Both the position numbers and the translations under genes were made by a program. A model generated the notes under the pieces. The model worked only from the letters and a program-made list of their open reading frames with translations, ran no database searches and was not told the origin of the DNA. This document shows, piece after piece, positions 41,378-50,292 of a stretch of DNA of 64,000 bases (position 1 is its first letter; each line of letters opens with the position of its first letter). Source of the DNA: CAHJXF01 sp038225855 (GTDB lineage: Bacteria > Pseudomonadota > Gammaproteobacteria > Burkholderiales > Burkholderiaceae_D); the NCBI GenBank assembly GCA_038225855.1, contig JBBRQU010000007.1, forward strand, positions 53,952 through 117,951, written 5' to 3'.

Positions 41378-43380
41378 GCGACGCTTGCGTCGCTTGCGGC
41401 GACCGCTTTCGACTGGCGCACTCGCGCGCGATAGCGGCGATCGGTCGCGGCCAGCAAGCCGCCGAGCGCCATGATCAGGCAGCCGCCCCAGATCCAGTCG
41501 ACGAAGGGCTTCACGTACACGCGCACGATCCACGCACCCGCGTTGCCGTTCCCCGTCAACGGTTCACCGAGCGACACGTAGAGATCGCGCGTGACGCCGG
41601 TGTCGATCGCCGCTTCGGTCATGGTGGCCTGGGTCGCGGTGTAGATGCGCTTCTCGGGATGCAATGTGGCGACGGCGCTGCCGCGTTCGGTCACTTCGAT
41701 CGTGCCTTGCAGCGCGCGATAGTTCGGACCCGGCACTTCGTGCACGCCACGAAACGTGAAGACGGTGGCGCCGATCTCGGTCGTGTCGCCGACATTCATC
41801 TTCACGTCGCGCTCGACCTCGCCGCTCTTGACCAGGGTCACACCGAGGATGACGACCGCAACGCCGAGGTGCGCGATCATCATGCCCACGATGGCGCGCG
41901 GGATCTGTCGCGCGCGATGCGCGATGCTCGCGCCCATGCCGCCGCGTATTCCCGGGAATGGGCGCAGGCGCTCGAACAGATCGGTGCTGACCGATGAAAT
42001 GATCCAGAACGCCATCAGGAATCCGAGCCCGCCGACCAGACCCAGGCCGCCGTGCAGCCAGAGCGCGAGCACGGCCGCGACGACGGCCGTCCCGGCGGCC
42101 CAGCGCAGGCGCTTCGCGAGATCGGGAAGCTCGGTCTCTTTCCATCGCGCGAGCGGCCCGATGCCCATCAGGAACACGAGTGGCGTCAACAGCGGCACGA
42201 ACACCGTATCGAAGTAGGGCGGCCCCACCGAGATCTTTCCGAGATTCATCGCATCGAGCGCCAGCGGATAGAGCGTGCCGAGCAACACCGCGCCGCACGC
42301 GACCACCAGCAGCACGTTGTTGAGAAGCAGCAGCGTCTCGCGCGACACAAGCGCGAAGCGCGCGCCCAGCCCCACGCGCGGCGCGCGCCACGCATAGAGC
42401 GCGAACGACGCGCCGATCACGATGACCAGAAACGCGAGGATGAAAAGACCGCGGCGCGGGTCGGTCGCGAATGCATGCACCGACGACAGCACTCCCGAGC
42501 GGACCAGGAAGGTGCCGAGCAACGACAGCGAGAACGCGAGGATCGCGAGCAACACCGTCCACGACTTGAAGCTGCCGCGCTTCTCGGTGACCGCGAGCGA
42601 ATGGATCAACGCGGTCGCGACCAGCCACGGCATGAAGGACGCGTTCTCGACCGGGTCCCAGAACCACCAGCCGCCCCAGCCGAGTTCGTAGTAGGCCCAG
42701 CCGCTGCCGAGCGCGATGCCGATCGTCAGGAAGATCCACGCGGCCGTGGTCCAGGGTCGTGTCCAACGCGCCCACGATGTGTCGAGCTGCCCGCCGATCA
42801 GCGCCGCGACCGCGAATGCGAACGCGACCGAGAGCCCGACATAGCCCATGTAGAGCATCGGCGGATGGATCACCATGCCGGGGTCTTGCAGCAGCGGATT
42901 CAGGTCGCGCCCATCGGGCGGCGCGGGAAAGAGGCGATCGAAGGGATTGGACGCGACCAGCACGAACAACAGGAAGCCGAACGACAGCCAGCCCATCACC
43001 GCAAGAATGCGTGCGATCAGGACCTCGGGCAGATGCCTGCTGAACTGCGCGACGGCGAGCGTCCAGAAGGTCAGCATCAACAGCCACAACAGGATCGAGC
43101 CTTCGTGGCCGCCCCACACCGCGGCGATGCGATAGTGCAGCGGCAACGAGCGATTCGAATTGCTCGCAACGTAGAGCACCGAGAAATCGTTGGCCGCGAA
43201 CGCGGCGGCAAGACACACGAACGCGAAAGCGATCAGCACGAACAGGACGCGCGCCGACGGCCGCGCGAGCGCCATCCAGTCGGAGCGTCGCCGCACCGCG
43301 CCGATCATCGGCATCGTGCCGAGAATCGCGGAGACGCCGAGCGCGAGCCAGAGCGCGAAATGACCGAGTTCGGGAACCAT
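41374..43380 (-). CDS. ccmF: Heme lyase subunit CcmF
   Basis: 668 residues with about 15 membrane helices. The WWD heme-handling motif is GWGGWWFWDPVENASFMPW, and conserved histidines lie in HPPMLYMGY and VWGGHEGSILL. It joins heme from CcmE to apocytochrome cysteines with CcmH/I. It shares one base with the ccmE stop (TGATG) and four with ccmG. Confidence 0.97.
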   Translation of the reverse strand: MVPELGHFALWLALGVSAILGTMPMIGAVRRRSDWMALARPSARVLFVLIAFAFVCLAAAFAANDFSVLYVASNSNRSLPLHYRIAAVWGGHEGSILLWLLMLTFWTLAVAQFSRHLPEVLIARILAVMGWLSFGFLLFVLVASNPFDRLFPAPPDGRDLNPLLQDPGMVIHPPMLYMGYVGLSVAFAFAVAALIGGQLDTSWARWTRPWTTAAWIFLTIGIALGSGWAYYELGWGGWWFWDPVENASFMPWLVATALIHSLAVTEKRGSFKSWTVLLAILAFSLSLLGTFLVRSGVLSSVHAFATDPRRGLFILAFLVIVIGASFALYAWRAPRVGLGARFALVSRETLLLLNNVLLVVACGAVLLGTLYPLALDAMNLGKISVGPPYFDTVFVPLLTPLVFLMGIGPLARWKETELPDLAKRLRWAAGTAVVAAVLALWLHGGLGLVGGLGFLMAFWIISSVSTDLFERLRPFPGIRGGMGASIAHRARQIPRAIVGMMIAHLGVAVVILGVTLVKSGEVERDVKMNVGDTTEIGATVFTFRGVHEVPGPNYRALQGTIEVTERGSAVATLHPEKRIYTATQATMTEAAIDTGVTRDLYVSLGEPLTGNGNAGAWIVRVYVKPFVDWIWGGCLIMALGGLLAATDRRYRARVRQSKAVAASDASVA

Positions 43381-43889
43381 CAGTTGTTTTCCTTCGTCTT
43401 GCTCATGCGGTTCCCCATCCGACCGTCCGGCTTCACGATCGTTTCGGCGAGTTTCTGATTGCCCTGTTGCGCGCGCTTCACCGCATCGGCTGCTTCGGGA
43501 GGCATGTAGTTCTCGTCGTGCTTGGCAAGTATCTCGCGCGCGACGAAGACGCCGTTCTCCAGCTTGCCTTGCGCGACCACGCCTTTTCCTTCCTTGAAGA
43601 GATCGGGAAGGATGCCCTCGTATCGCACCGGAATGCTCCTGGCGGTGTCGGTCACGATGAAGTTCACGCGCGTACCGTCGCGTTTCAGTGTGCCTTTCTC
43701 GACCATCCCCCCGATGCGAAAGCTGCGCCCGTTGGGCGCTTCATGCTGCGCGACTTGCGTGGGCGAATAGAAGAACACGAGGTTGCTCTGGAAGGCATTG
43801 AGAACCAGCGCGACGACCGCGCCGACGGCGACCAGCACGCCGCCGGCGATCGCGAAGCGGCGCCGACGTGGCGTCATGCGTGACGTCAT
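43380..43889 (-). CDS. ccmE: Periplasmic heme chaperone CcmE
   Basis: 169 residues. An N-terminal anchor (FAIAGGVLVAVGAVVALVL) leads to the OB-fold domain, with the heme-binding His in AKHDENYMPPE (HxxxY). It carries heme covalently from CcmC to CcmF. The ATG at 43887-43889 overlaps the ccmD stop; MTPRRRRF at residue 5 is an alternative start. Confidence 0.95.
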   Translation of the reverse strand: MTSRMTPRRRRFAIAGGVLVAVGAVVALVLNAFQSNLVFFYSPTQVAQHEAPNGRSFRIGGMVEKGTLKRDGTRVNFIVTDTARSIPVRYEGILPDLFKEGKGVVAQGKLENGVFVAREILAKHDENYMPPEAADAVKRAQQGNQKLAETIVKPDGRMGNRMSKTKENN

Positions 43890-44062
43890 CGCGGATCCTC
43901 CTCGTCGTGGGCCAGCGCCGAGTCGTTCAATGCGCGGCGATGACGACGCGCCGCGAGTATTGGATCGATCAGCATGCACGCCGCCGTGACGCCGTAGGCG
44001 CCCCACACATAGACGCCATAGCCGCCCATCGCGAAAAAATCCGAAGGGCTGCTCCAGCTCAT
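43886..44062 (-). CDS. ccmD: Heme exporter protein CcmD
   Basis: 58 residues: MSWSSPSDFFAMGGYGVYVW, one membrane helix, then a basic cytoplasmic tail (ILAARRHRRAL). This is the standard CcmD layout, needed to release holo-CcmE from the CcmABC complex. It overlaps ccmC and ccmE by four bases each, which fixes its limits. Confidence 0.93.
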   Translation of the reverse strand: MSWSSPSDFFAMGGYGVYVWGAYGVTAACMLIDPILAARRHRRALNDSALAHDEEDPR

Positions 44063-44790
44063 GCGGTCCTCGCAGACAACCATTGCGTGTGCCGCTCGCG
44101 CTCCGCGACGATGGCGCGCGTGCGCATGAACACGACCGCGAACGCATAAGCCCAGAACGCAAGCGTCATCAGCAGCATCGCAAGCAGCATCGAGCTCGCG
44201 ATCGTCGGCGCGCCGGTTGCCGTGATGCTCGCGCCTTGGTGCAGGGTGTTCCACCACTTCACCGAAAAATAGATGATCGGCACGTTGACGCTGCCGACGA
44301 TCGCGAGCAGTGCGCCCGCGCGATCGGCACGGCGCGTGTCGTCAATCGACTCGACCAGCGCGAGATAACCGAGATAGAGAAACAGCAGGATCAACTCCGA
44401 AGTCAGTCGCGCATCCCACACCCACCACGTACCCCACGTGGGCTTGCCCCAGAGCGAGCCGGTCCACAGCGCGAGGAAGGCGAACATCGCGCCCGTGGGC
44501 GCGATCGCGCGCGCGAACATCGAGGCAAGCCGCGCGTTGAGGCCCCAGCCGATCGCGGCCCACGCGGCCATCGCGATATACAACACCATCGACATCCACG
44601 CCGCAGGGACGTGGATGAAGATGATGCGATAGGCGTCGCCCTGCGTCGCGTCGGTGGGCGCGACGAAGAAGCCGACGTAAAGCGCGGCCAGCGCGAGCAC
44701 GATCGCGAATAGCCAGAGCGGCCGCGACACGCGAGCAGCGAGCGAATAGAAACGCGCCGGCGATGCGAAATGAAAGAGGCGAAATTGCAC
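44059..44790 (-). CDS. ccmC: Heme transporter/handling protein CcmC
   Basis: 243 residues, six membrane helices. The WWD motif is PTWGTWWVWDARLTSELIL with flanking conserved histidines (FIHVPAAWMS, WWNTLHQG). It loads heme onto CcmE. It begins ten bases after the ccmB stop and overlaps ccmD. Confidence 0.96.
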   Translation of the reverse strand: MQFRLFHFASPARFYSLAARVSRPLWLFAIVLALAALYVGFFVAPTDATQGDAYRIIFIHVPAAWMSMVLYIAMAAWAAIGWGLNARLASMFARAIAPTGAMFAFLALWTGSLWGKPTWGTWWVWDARLTSELILLFLYLGYLALVESIDDTRRADRAGALLAIVGSVNVPIIYFSVKWWNTLHQGASITATGAPTIASSMLLAMLLMTLAFWAYAFAVVFMRTRAIVAERERHTQWLSARTA

Positions 44791-44800
44791 GGAAAGTTCA

Positions 44801-45469
44801 TTACTCCATCGCGATCCTGAGAGCCGCCGCCGTGGCCGGCGGGGCGAGGAGCAGCGTCAGGATCAGCAGGGCGCCGAGCAGCGAGAAATGCCCGCGTGCC
44901 GAAAGACCGGAGTCTATCGCGACCACCGCTCCGCTGCCGAAGATGAGCGCCGGGATGCAAAGCGGCAGCACCACCAGGATCAGGAGCATTCCGCCGCTGC
45001 GCACGCCGAGCGTGAGCGCGGCGCCGAGGTTGCCGAGCAGACTCAGGATCGGCGTACCCAGCAACAGCGACACGGCGAGCGCGAAGACAGCGATGCGATC
45101 GAGGTCGAACAACACGCCGAGCAGGGGCGCGATGACCGCCAGCGGCAAACCGGAGACGAGCCAGTGTCCGAGCGCTTTGGCGAACACCACCGGCAGCGCC
45201 GAGCCGCTCGCGAGCAGCATCTGATCGAGCGACCCATCGTTCTGGTCGCTCGCATAGAGCTGGTTCACCGACAGCATCGCCGCGAGCAGCGCGCACACCC
45301 ACACCACGCCCGGCGCGATCTGCCGCAGCGTCTGCGGTTCGGGTCCGATGCCCAGCGGAAAGAGGCTCGCCGCGATCGTGAAGAACGCAATCGGCAACAG
45401 CGCATCGATGCGACGGCGCGCGGCGAGCATCAGATCGCGCTTGAGGACGGTCGCGAAGACGGAACTCAT
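44801..45469 (-). CDS. ccmB: Heme exporter permease CcmB
   Basis: 222 residues, six membrane helices. The conserved loop NQLYASDQNDGSLDQMLL is typical of CcmB. It forms the membrane part of the CcmAB ATPase that releases holo-CcmE. The ATG at 45467-45469 overlaps the ccmA stop by four bases. Confidence 0.94.
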   Translation of the reverse strand: MSSVFATVLKRDLMLAARRRIDALLPIAFFTIAASLFPLGIGPEPQTLRQIAPGVVWVCALLAAMLSVNQLYASDQNDGSLDQMLLASGSALPVVFAKALGHWLVSGLPLAVIAPLLGVLFDLDRIAVFALAVSLLLGTPILSLLGNLGAALTLGVRSGGMLLILVVLPLCIPALIFGSGAVVAIDSGLSARGHFSLLGALLILTLLLAPPATAAALRIAME

Positions 45470-46143
45470 GCAGCGATCTGCGCGGCAGACTGTGCGGCGA
45501 GCGGTGCGTCTAGTCGTATCGATCGCATCGGTACGTCTGGAATATCGGGCGCGACGTGACTCGTGAACAGCACGCATCCGCCGCGCATCGCATGCTCCGC
45601 AAGCAACGAGCTCACGATGTCGCTGCCGTCGCCGTCGAGCGCGTCATAGGGCTCGTCGAGCAGCCATGTGGCATGCGGCGTCGACAGGCACAAGCGCGTC
45701 AGCGCCACGCGGCGGCGCTGGCCTTGCGACAAGGTGCGAATCGGCGCGTGTCGGCGCGAATGCAAACCGAAGCGTCGCATCGCATCGGCAAGCGCTGCTT
45801 CGGGCGCTTCGAGCCCATGCAGTTGCACGAGATAGCGCAAGGACTCGACGATCGTGAGGTCGTCCTTGAGGGCGTTAGCGTGGGCGAGGTAGAGCAGCGG
45901 CGACCGCGGCTCACGCCATTCGATCGTTCCGGCGGCAAGCGACGCGAGCCCGGCGATCACGCGCAACAGGCTGGTCTTTCCGAAACCGTTGGCAGCGCGC
46001 AACCACACGATGTCGCCGGCATGAAGCGTGAAATCGAAATCGGAAAACAGACGGCGTTCGCCGCGTTCGCATGCGAGGCCGCGCGTGCGCAGTTGCCAGG
46101 CGCTTCGATCCGTCGTGTGTTCGCGATTCAGGCGCGCGTCCAT
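45466..46143 (-). CDS. ccmA: Heme exporter ATP-binding protein CcmA
   Basis: 225 residues. Walker A reads AANGFGKTSLLR (the first Gly of the loop is Ala), the signature is LSQGQRRRVALTRL and Walker B is WLLDEPYDALD. It hydrolyses ATP to free heme-loaded CcmE from CcmC/D. It is the first gene of the ccmABCDEFGHI operon. A 22-base inverted repeat lies 30-51 bases upstream of its start. Confidence 0.94.
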   Translation of the reverse strand: MDARLNREHTTDRSAWQLRTRGLACERGERRLFSDFDFTLHAGDIVWLRAANGFGKTSLLRVIAGLASLAAGTIEWREPRSPLLYLAHANALKDDLTIVESLRYLVQLHGLEAPEAALADAMRRFGLHSRRHAPIRTLSQGQRRRVALTRLCLSTPHATWLLDEPYDALDGDGSDIVSSLLAEHAMRGGCVLFTSHVAPDIPDVPMRSIRLDAPLAAQSAAQIAA

Positions 46144-46172
46144 GCTCGGTGGTCGATGGAGGTCAGGCGCGG

Positions 46173-46194
46173 ACTGTCAACTATGGGTGACAGT
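46173..46194. promoter_or_regulatory. Inverted repeat upstream of ccmA
   Basis: ACTGTCA-N8-TGACAGT is a perfect 7-bp inverted repeat with 8-base spacer, 30-51 bases before the ccmA start. On the minus strand it includes TTGACA, a possible -35. It is a good candidate operator for the ccm operon; the regulator is unknown. Confidence 0.45.
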
Positions 46195-46545
46195 GTGGAA
46201 GCTCCCGGAGTTCGGGGCCGGGGAATGCATGCGCGGAGAGCGTCGCGCGGCCCCAAGCTTAACTCAGCAGCCGAATGCAAGGGGTAGCCTTCGGCCCTTG
46301 CCGCACACGGGCCGAAGGGCATTTGCGGGTGCGTTACGCATCCGTGGATGTCGCTACCGAGGAATACCTCGTGTCGTCGCCCGATTTGCCAACGGATTTC
46401 ATGACGCCCAGCCTGTGGACAAAAATGTTCATAACCTACATTCAGAGCGCTTGGTAAGCTCTTATTTCAACAACGAAACCAAGGATCAATCATTCATAAA
46501 CAGGTTGCAACTCCTTGTAATTGCGTCTCTTTTCAAGAGAAGCGC
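46195..46545. other. Intergenic region between ccmA and the dcw promoter
   Basis: No convincing gene is seen. It contains a 10-bp perfect hairpin (46288-46297 with 46309-46318, 11-base loop), a TGTGGACAA at 46414-46422 that differs from a DnaA box by one base, and TCTCTT-TTC-AAGAGA (46526-46540) just before the mraZ -35. The hairpin lacks a T-run and may be a dispersed element or weak terminator. Confidence 0.5.
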
Positions 46546-46574
46546 TTGACGTGGCTGTTTCGCGCTCGTAAAGT
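46546..46574 (+). promoter_or_regulatory. Promoter of mraZ and the dcw cluster
   Basis: TTGACG (46546-46551) and TAAAGT (46569-46574) are separated by exactly 17 bases, a good sigma-70 promoter about 70 bases before the mraZ GTG. The -10 overlaps the first MraZ box. Confidence 0.75.
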
Positions 46575-46607
46575 GTATTTAAGTGTGAAAAAGTGGTGAA
46601 TAGTGGA
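46571..46607 (+). promoter_or_regulatory. Four 10-bp-spaced MraZ binding boxes
   Basis: AAGTGT at 46571 and 46581, AAGTGG at 46591 and TAGTGG at 46601 repeat every ten bases, one DNA turn. MraZ proteins bind arrays of G-rich GTG(G/T) boxes on one DNA face upstream of their own gene. Position over the -10 and start-site region implies autorepression of the cluster. Confidence 0.75.
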
Positions 46608-46651
46608 TAATGATTGACTGCATTTGACGCGCAACGAGAAAGCGAACGGCC

Positions 46652-47080
46652 GTGTTTCAGGGAGCATCCAATCTCAACGTCGATGTGAAGGGACGTCTAA
46701 CCGTTCCAGCGCGCCATCGCGACGCACTTCTGGTGGAGAGTGAGGGCAGACTAACGTTCACCCGACACCCGCACGGGTGCCTCCTGATGTTCCCGCGCCC
46801 GGTATGGGAAGCGCTTCGCGACGACGTTGTCGGGTGGCCGATGTCCGCGCGCGCGTGGCAGAGAATATTCCTCGGCAACGCTGTGGATGTCGAGATGGAT
46901 GGCGCGGGACGCGTACTGATTTCGCCAGAATTACGCCGTGCGGCGATGCTCGAAAAAGAGGTGATGCTGCTGGGCATGGGAACCCATCTCGAAATTTGGG
47001 ATGCCGCCGCCTACGAACGACACGAAGCCGAGACGCTCGCCCAGGGCTTGCCCGAAGCGCTCGCGAACTTCAGCTTCTGA
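46652..47080 (+). CDS. mraZ: Transcriptional regulator MraZ
   Basis: 142 residues, two AbrB-like SpoVT folds (MFQGASNLNVDVKGRLTVPA and GNAVDVEMDGAGRVLISPEL) each with the DxxGR motif. It binds its own promoter and represses the dcw operon. The start codon is GTG at 46652. First gene of the cluster, 80 bases before rsmH. Confidence 0.96.
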   Translation: MFQGASNLNVDVKGRLTVPARHRDALLVESEGRLTFTRHPHGCLLMFPRPVWEALRDDVVGWPMSARAWQRIFLGNAVDVEMDGAGRVLISPELRRAAMLEKEVMLLGMGTHLEIWDAAAYERHEAETLAQGLPEALANFSF

Positions 47081-47159
47081 GCGCAATGCAGTCGCCGCAC
47101 CGCTGCGCCGAACCTCTTCTTCGGCAAACTTGCCCCTCATTTTCCGAAGACCTCGAATC

Positions 47160-48194
47160 GTGGATATCGAACCTTCATCCACTTCGAGCGAACCGACGGA
47201 CGCGCGCGCTAACCCCTTCGTGCATCGGACCGTTCTCCTCGGTGAAGCCGTCGAGGGACTCGCAATTTCAGGAACGCGTCGCGATGGCCGCTATGTCGAT
47301 TGTACGTTCGGGCGCGGAGGCCACAGCGGCGCGATCCTCGAACGTCTCTCGAGCGAAGGCAGATTGCTCGCGCTCGACCGCGATCCCGAAGCCATCGGCT
47401 CGGCGGCGCGCATCGACGATCCCCGCTTCACGATCGTTCATCGACGCTTCACGTCCTTGCGCGACGAGGTCAAGCGATGCGGATGGACCGCGGTCGACGG
47501 CGTGCTCTTCGACCTGGGCATTTCGTCGCCGCAGATCGATGACGCCTCACGCGGCTTCTCGTTTCGACAAGACGGCCCGCTCGACATGCGCATGGACCCG
47601 TCGTACGGGGTGTCGGCCGCCGATTGGCTCAACAGTGCGCCGACCGAAGAAATCGAGAAGGTGATACGCGATCATGGGGAAGAACGGTTTGCTTTTCAGA
47701 TTGCAAAGGCGATTGTGGCTGGCCGCGCAGAGCGACCTCTTTCGCGCACACGCGAGCTTGCCGATCTCGTGGCAAGCGTCGTTCGCCCGCGCAGCCATGG
47801 GAAAAAGCGCAAGGACGCGGCGCAGGATCCTGCTACGCGCACCTTTCAGGCTGTACGGATTCACGTCAATCAAGAGCTTGAAGAGCTCGAAGAAGGGCTG
47901 AACCAGGCCATGGCGCTGCTCGCTCCCGGGGGACGACTCGCGGTGATCGCGTTTCATTCGCTTGAAGATCGCATCGCCAAGCGCTTCATTGCGCGGCATG
48001 CGAATCCCGACGCGCTTCTCGACGCCCGCTCGCGCAGGTTGCCGCTTCGCGCCTCCGAGCTCCCCGTGCCGCAGTTGAAGTCGATTGCACGCATCAGACC
48101 GGGCGACCCGGAGGTCGCTCTCAACGCCCGCGCACGATCGGCAGTGCTGCGCATTGCCGAACGCACCATTGCCGGCGCGGGAGCCGCGGCATGA
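47160..48194 (+). CDS. rsmH: 16S rRNA m4C1402 methyltransferase RsmH (MraW)
   Basis: 344 residues from a GTG at 47160-47162. SAM site YVDCTFGRGGHSGAIL, then DGVLFDLGISSPQIDDASRG and LAVIAFHSLEDRI, all typical of RsmH. It methylates C1402 in the ribosomal P site. The first ~20 residues before HRTVLLGEAVE are not conserved, so the exact start is uncertain. The C-terminus overlaps ftsL by four bases. Confidence 0.94.
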   Translation: MDIEPSSTSSEPTDARANPFVHRTVLLGEAVEGLAISGTRRDGRYVDCTFGRGGHSGAILERLSSEGRLLALDRDPEAIGSAARIDDPRFTIVHRRFTSLRDEVKRCGWTAVDGVLFDLGISSPQIDDASRGFSFRQDGPLDMRMDPSYGVSAADWLNSAPTEEIEKVIRDHGEERFAFQIAKAIVAGRAERPLSRTRELADLVASVVRPRSHGKKRKDAAQDPATRTFQAVRIHVNQELEELEEGLNQAMALLAPGGRLAVIAFHSLEDRIAKRFIARHANPDALLDARSRRLPLRASELPVPQLKSIARIRPGDPEVALNARARSAVLRIAERTIAGAGAAA

Positions 48195-48544
48195 ACCGGC
48201 TGTCGGCGATCTGCATCGCGCTCGTCGTGATGTCGGGCCTGTCGCTGGTGTCGTCGCAATACCGCGCGCGCCAGTTGTTCATCGACCTCGAGAGTGCGCG
48301 CGCGGCCGAGCGCAAGCTCGATATCGAGTGGCGAACGCTGCAACTCGACCAGACCAATTACTCCAGGCACAGCCTGATCGAGTCGGCCGCGCGCCGCGAA
48401 CTCCATATGCAGCCGGCAACCCCTGCGCGCACGCAATACATCGTGCTGAGTCGACGCAGCGGCGCACCCGGCGGGCCTACGAAAGATATATCTAAAGATA
48501 GTGTGCCCGCCGCTCCGGTCGGCGACGCGAAGGCGGCTCCGTGA
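48191..48544 (+). CDS. ftsL: Cell division protein FtsL
   Basis: 117 residues: one membrane helix (LSAICIALVVMSGLSLVS), then a periplasmic coiled coil (YRARQLFIDLESARAAERKL, EWRTLQLDQ) that pairs with FtsB and FtsQ. The C-terminal ~30 residues are unconserved. ATGA overlap with rsmH and GTGA overlap with ftsI fix both ends. Confidence 0.93.
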   Translation: MNRLSAICIALVVMSGLSLVSSQYRARQLFIDLESARAAERKLDIEWRTLQLDQTNYSRHSLIESAARRELHMQPATPARTQYIVLSRRSGAPGGPTKDISKDSVPAAPVGDAKAAP

Positions 48545-50292
48545 AGAGCGTCCGCTTTCACGCGAGTCCGGTGCTGGCCGTGAAGCTGCCGGCGTGGCGA
48601 TCGCGCATGGTGTTGTGCGTACTGTTCCTCGCGTTTCTGGCGCTCATGGTCCGCGCGATTTACCTGCAGGGATTCTCGACCAGTTTCCTTCAGAGCCAGG
48701 GCGAGCAGCGCTACGCGCGCAACCTCGACATGCCCGCAACGCGCGGCAAGATCACCGATCGCAACGGCGAAGTACTCGCGTCATCGATTCCCGCATGGGC
48801 GATCTGGGCCGAGCCCGATGAGTTCGAAGCCCGACCCGACCAGCTCGCGACGGTTGCGCGCACGCTCGACATGCCGGTCGTCGAATTGAAGAAGAAGCTC
48901 GCCGATCCGGCGCGCAAATTCGTTTACCTGAAGCGTCAGGTCTCGCCGCAGGCCGCCGAAGCCATCGGCAAGCTCGACATCCCCGGCATTCATCAGCGCA
49001 AGGAATACCGGCGCCAATATCCGGAAGGGGAGCTCACCGCGCACGTCGTCGGTTTCACCAACGTCGAGGATGCGGGGCAGGAGGGAATCGAACTCGCGTG
49101 GCAGAAGATCCTCGCGGGACAGCCGGGCAGCCGGCGCGTGATTCGCAATCGGCTCGGACAGGCCGTCGAGGACGTAGCCAGCATTCGCGTGCCGCACGAC
49201 GGGACCGATCTCACGCTGTCCATCGACAGCCGGATTCAATACCTCGCGTACACCGAACTGAAGAAGGCGGTCGACACGCACCGCGCGAAAGCGGGAGCGA
49301 TTGTCGTGCTCGACGTGCGCACCGGCGAGGTCCTCGCGCTCGCCAATCTGCCGACCTACGATCCCAACGAGCGCGGCACGCTGACCGGCGCGCAATTGCG
49401 CAACCGTGTGCTGACCGATACCTACGAGCCGGGCTCGACCTTGAAGCCCTTCACGATCGCGCTCGCGCTCGAACGCGGCGTGGTCAAGCCCGACACGATC
49501 GTGCAGACCGCGCCCGGCAAGCTCACGATCGGCCCCAACACCATCAGCGATTCGCATGCGCACGGCCCCTTGACGGTCGAAGAGATCATCAAGGTTTCGT
49601 CGAACGTCGGCACCGCCAAGGTCGCGCTGCGCATGCAGCCGCAGGAGATGTGGGAGATGTACACCGCAGTCGGACTCGGGCAGGCGCCCAAGTGGGGATT
49701 CCCCGGCGCGGTCGCGGGTCGCGTGCGTCCCTACAAGAGCTGGCGTCCGATCGAGCAGGCGACGATGTCGTACGGATATGGACTGTCGGTCTCGCTGATC
49801 CAGATCGCGCGTGCCTATACGATGTTCGCGCGCGACGGGGAGATCGTGCCGCTCACGTTCTTCAAGGCGCAGCAGAACGGCGCCCCTTCCCCGTCGATCA
49901 AAGGCACGCAGGTGATCTCTCCTGCGACCGCGCGCGCGATGCGCCGCATGCTCGAAATGGCGGCAGGCCCGGGCGGCACCGCGCCCAAGGCGCAGGTGAT
50001 GGGCTATCGCGTTGCCGGCAAGACCGGCACGGCGCACAAACTGACGGGCAGGAGCTACACCGGCACTCGCTATGTCGGCTCGTTCGTCGGCTTCGCGCCG
50101 GTCTCGAATCCACGCATCGTCGTCGCGGTGATGATCGACGAGCCGTCGAACGGCATCTACTACGGCGGCGATGTCGCAGCGCCGGTCTTCTCGGCGGTCG
50201 TCGGCGGCGCATTGCGCACGCTCAATGTGGAGCCCGACTCGCCGATCAAGTCGTTGATCATTCCCGCCGACTCGCCCAGGGAAGCGTTGTGA
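48541..50292 (+). CDS. ftsI: Septal peptidoglycan transpeptidase FtsI (PBP3)
   Basis: 583 residues. One N-terminal membrane helix, the pedestal (RGKITDRNGEVLASS), then the transpeptidase with catalytic Ser in GSTLKPF (SxxK), SSN in KVSSNVGTAK and KTG in GKTGTAHK. It cross-links septal peptidoglycan with FtsW. The start is a GTG overlapping the ftsL stop; the stop shares one base with the murE ATG. Confidence 0.97.
   Translation: MKSVRFHASPVLAVKLPAWRSRMVLCVLFLAFLALMVRAIYLQGFSTSFLQSQGEQRYARNLDMPATRGKITDRNGEVLASSIPAWAIWAEPDEFEARPDQLATVARTLDMPVVELKKKLADPARKFVYLKRQVSPQAAEAIGKLDIPGIHQRKEYRRQYPEGELTAHVVGFTNVEDAGQEGIELAWQKILAGQPGSRRVIRNRLGQAVEDVASIRVPHDGTDLTLSIDSRIQYLAYTELKKAVDTHRAKAGAIVVLDVRTGEVLALANLPTYDPNERGTLTGAQLRNRVLTDTYEPGSTLKPFTIALALERGVVKPDTIVQTAPGKLTIGPNTISDSHAHGPLTVEEIIKVSSNVGTAKVALRMQPQEMWEMYTAVGLGQAPKWGFPGAVAGRVRPYKSWRPIEQATMSYGYGLSVSLIQIARAYTMFARDGEIVPLTFFKAQQNGAPSPSIKGTQVISPATARAMRRMLEMAAGPGGTAPKAQVMGYRVAGKTGTAHKLTGRSYTGTRYVGSFVGFAPVSNPRIVVAVMIDEPSNGIYYGGDVAAPVFSAVVGGALRTLNVEPDSPIKSLIIPADSPREAL

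Noticed and set aside
46173..46194. LexA box at the palindrome before ccmA
   Set aside because: The CTGT and ACAG half-sites are 12 bases apart, not the 8 required, so the symmetry is not a LexA site.
46414..46422. DnaA box (TGTGGACAA)
   Set aside because: A single site with one mismatch and no cluster or AT-rich unwinding region; no evidence for an origin here.
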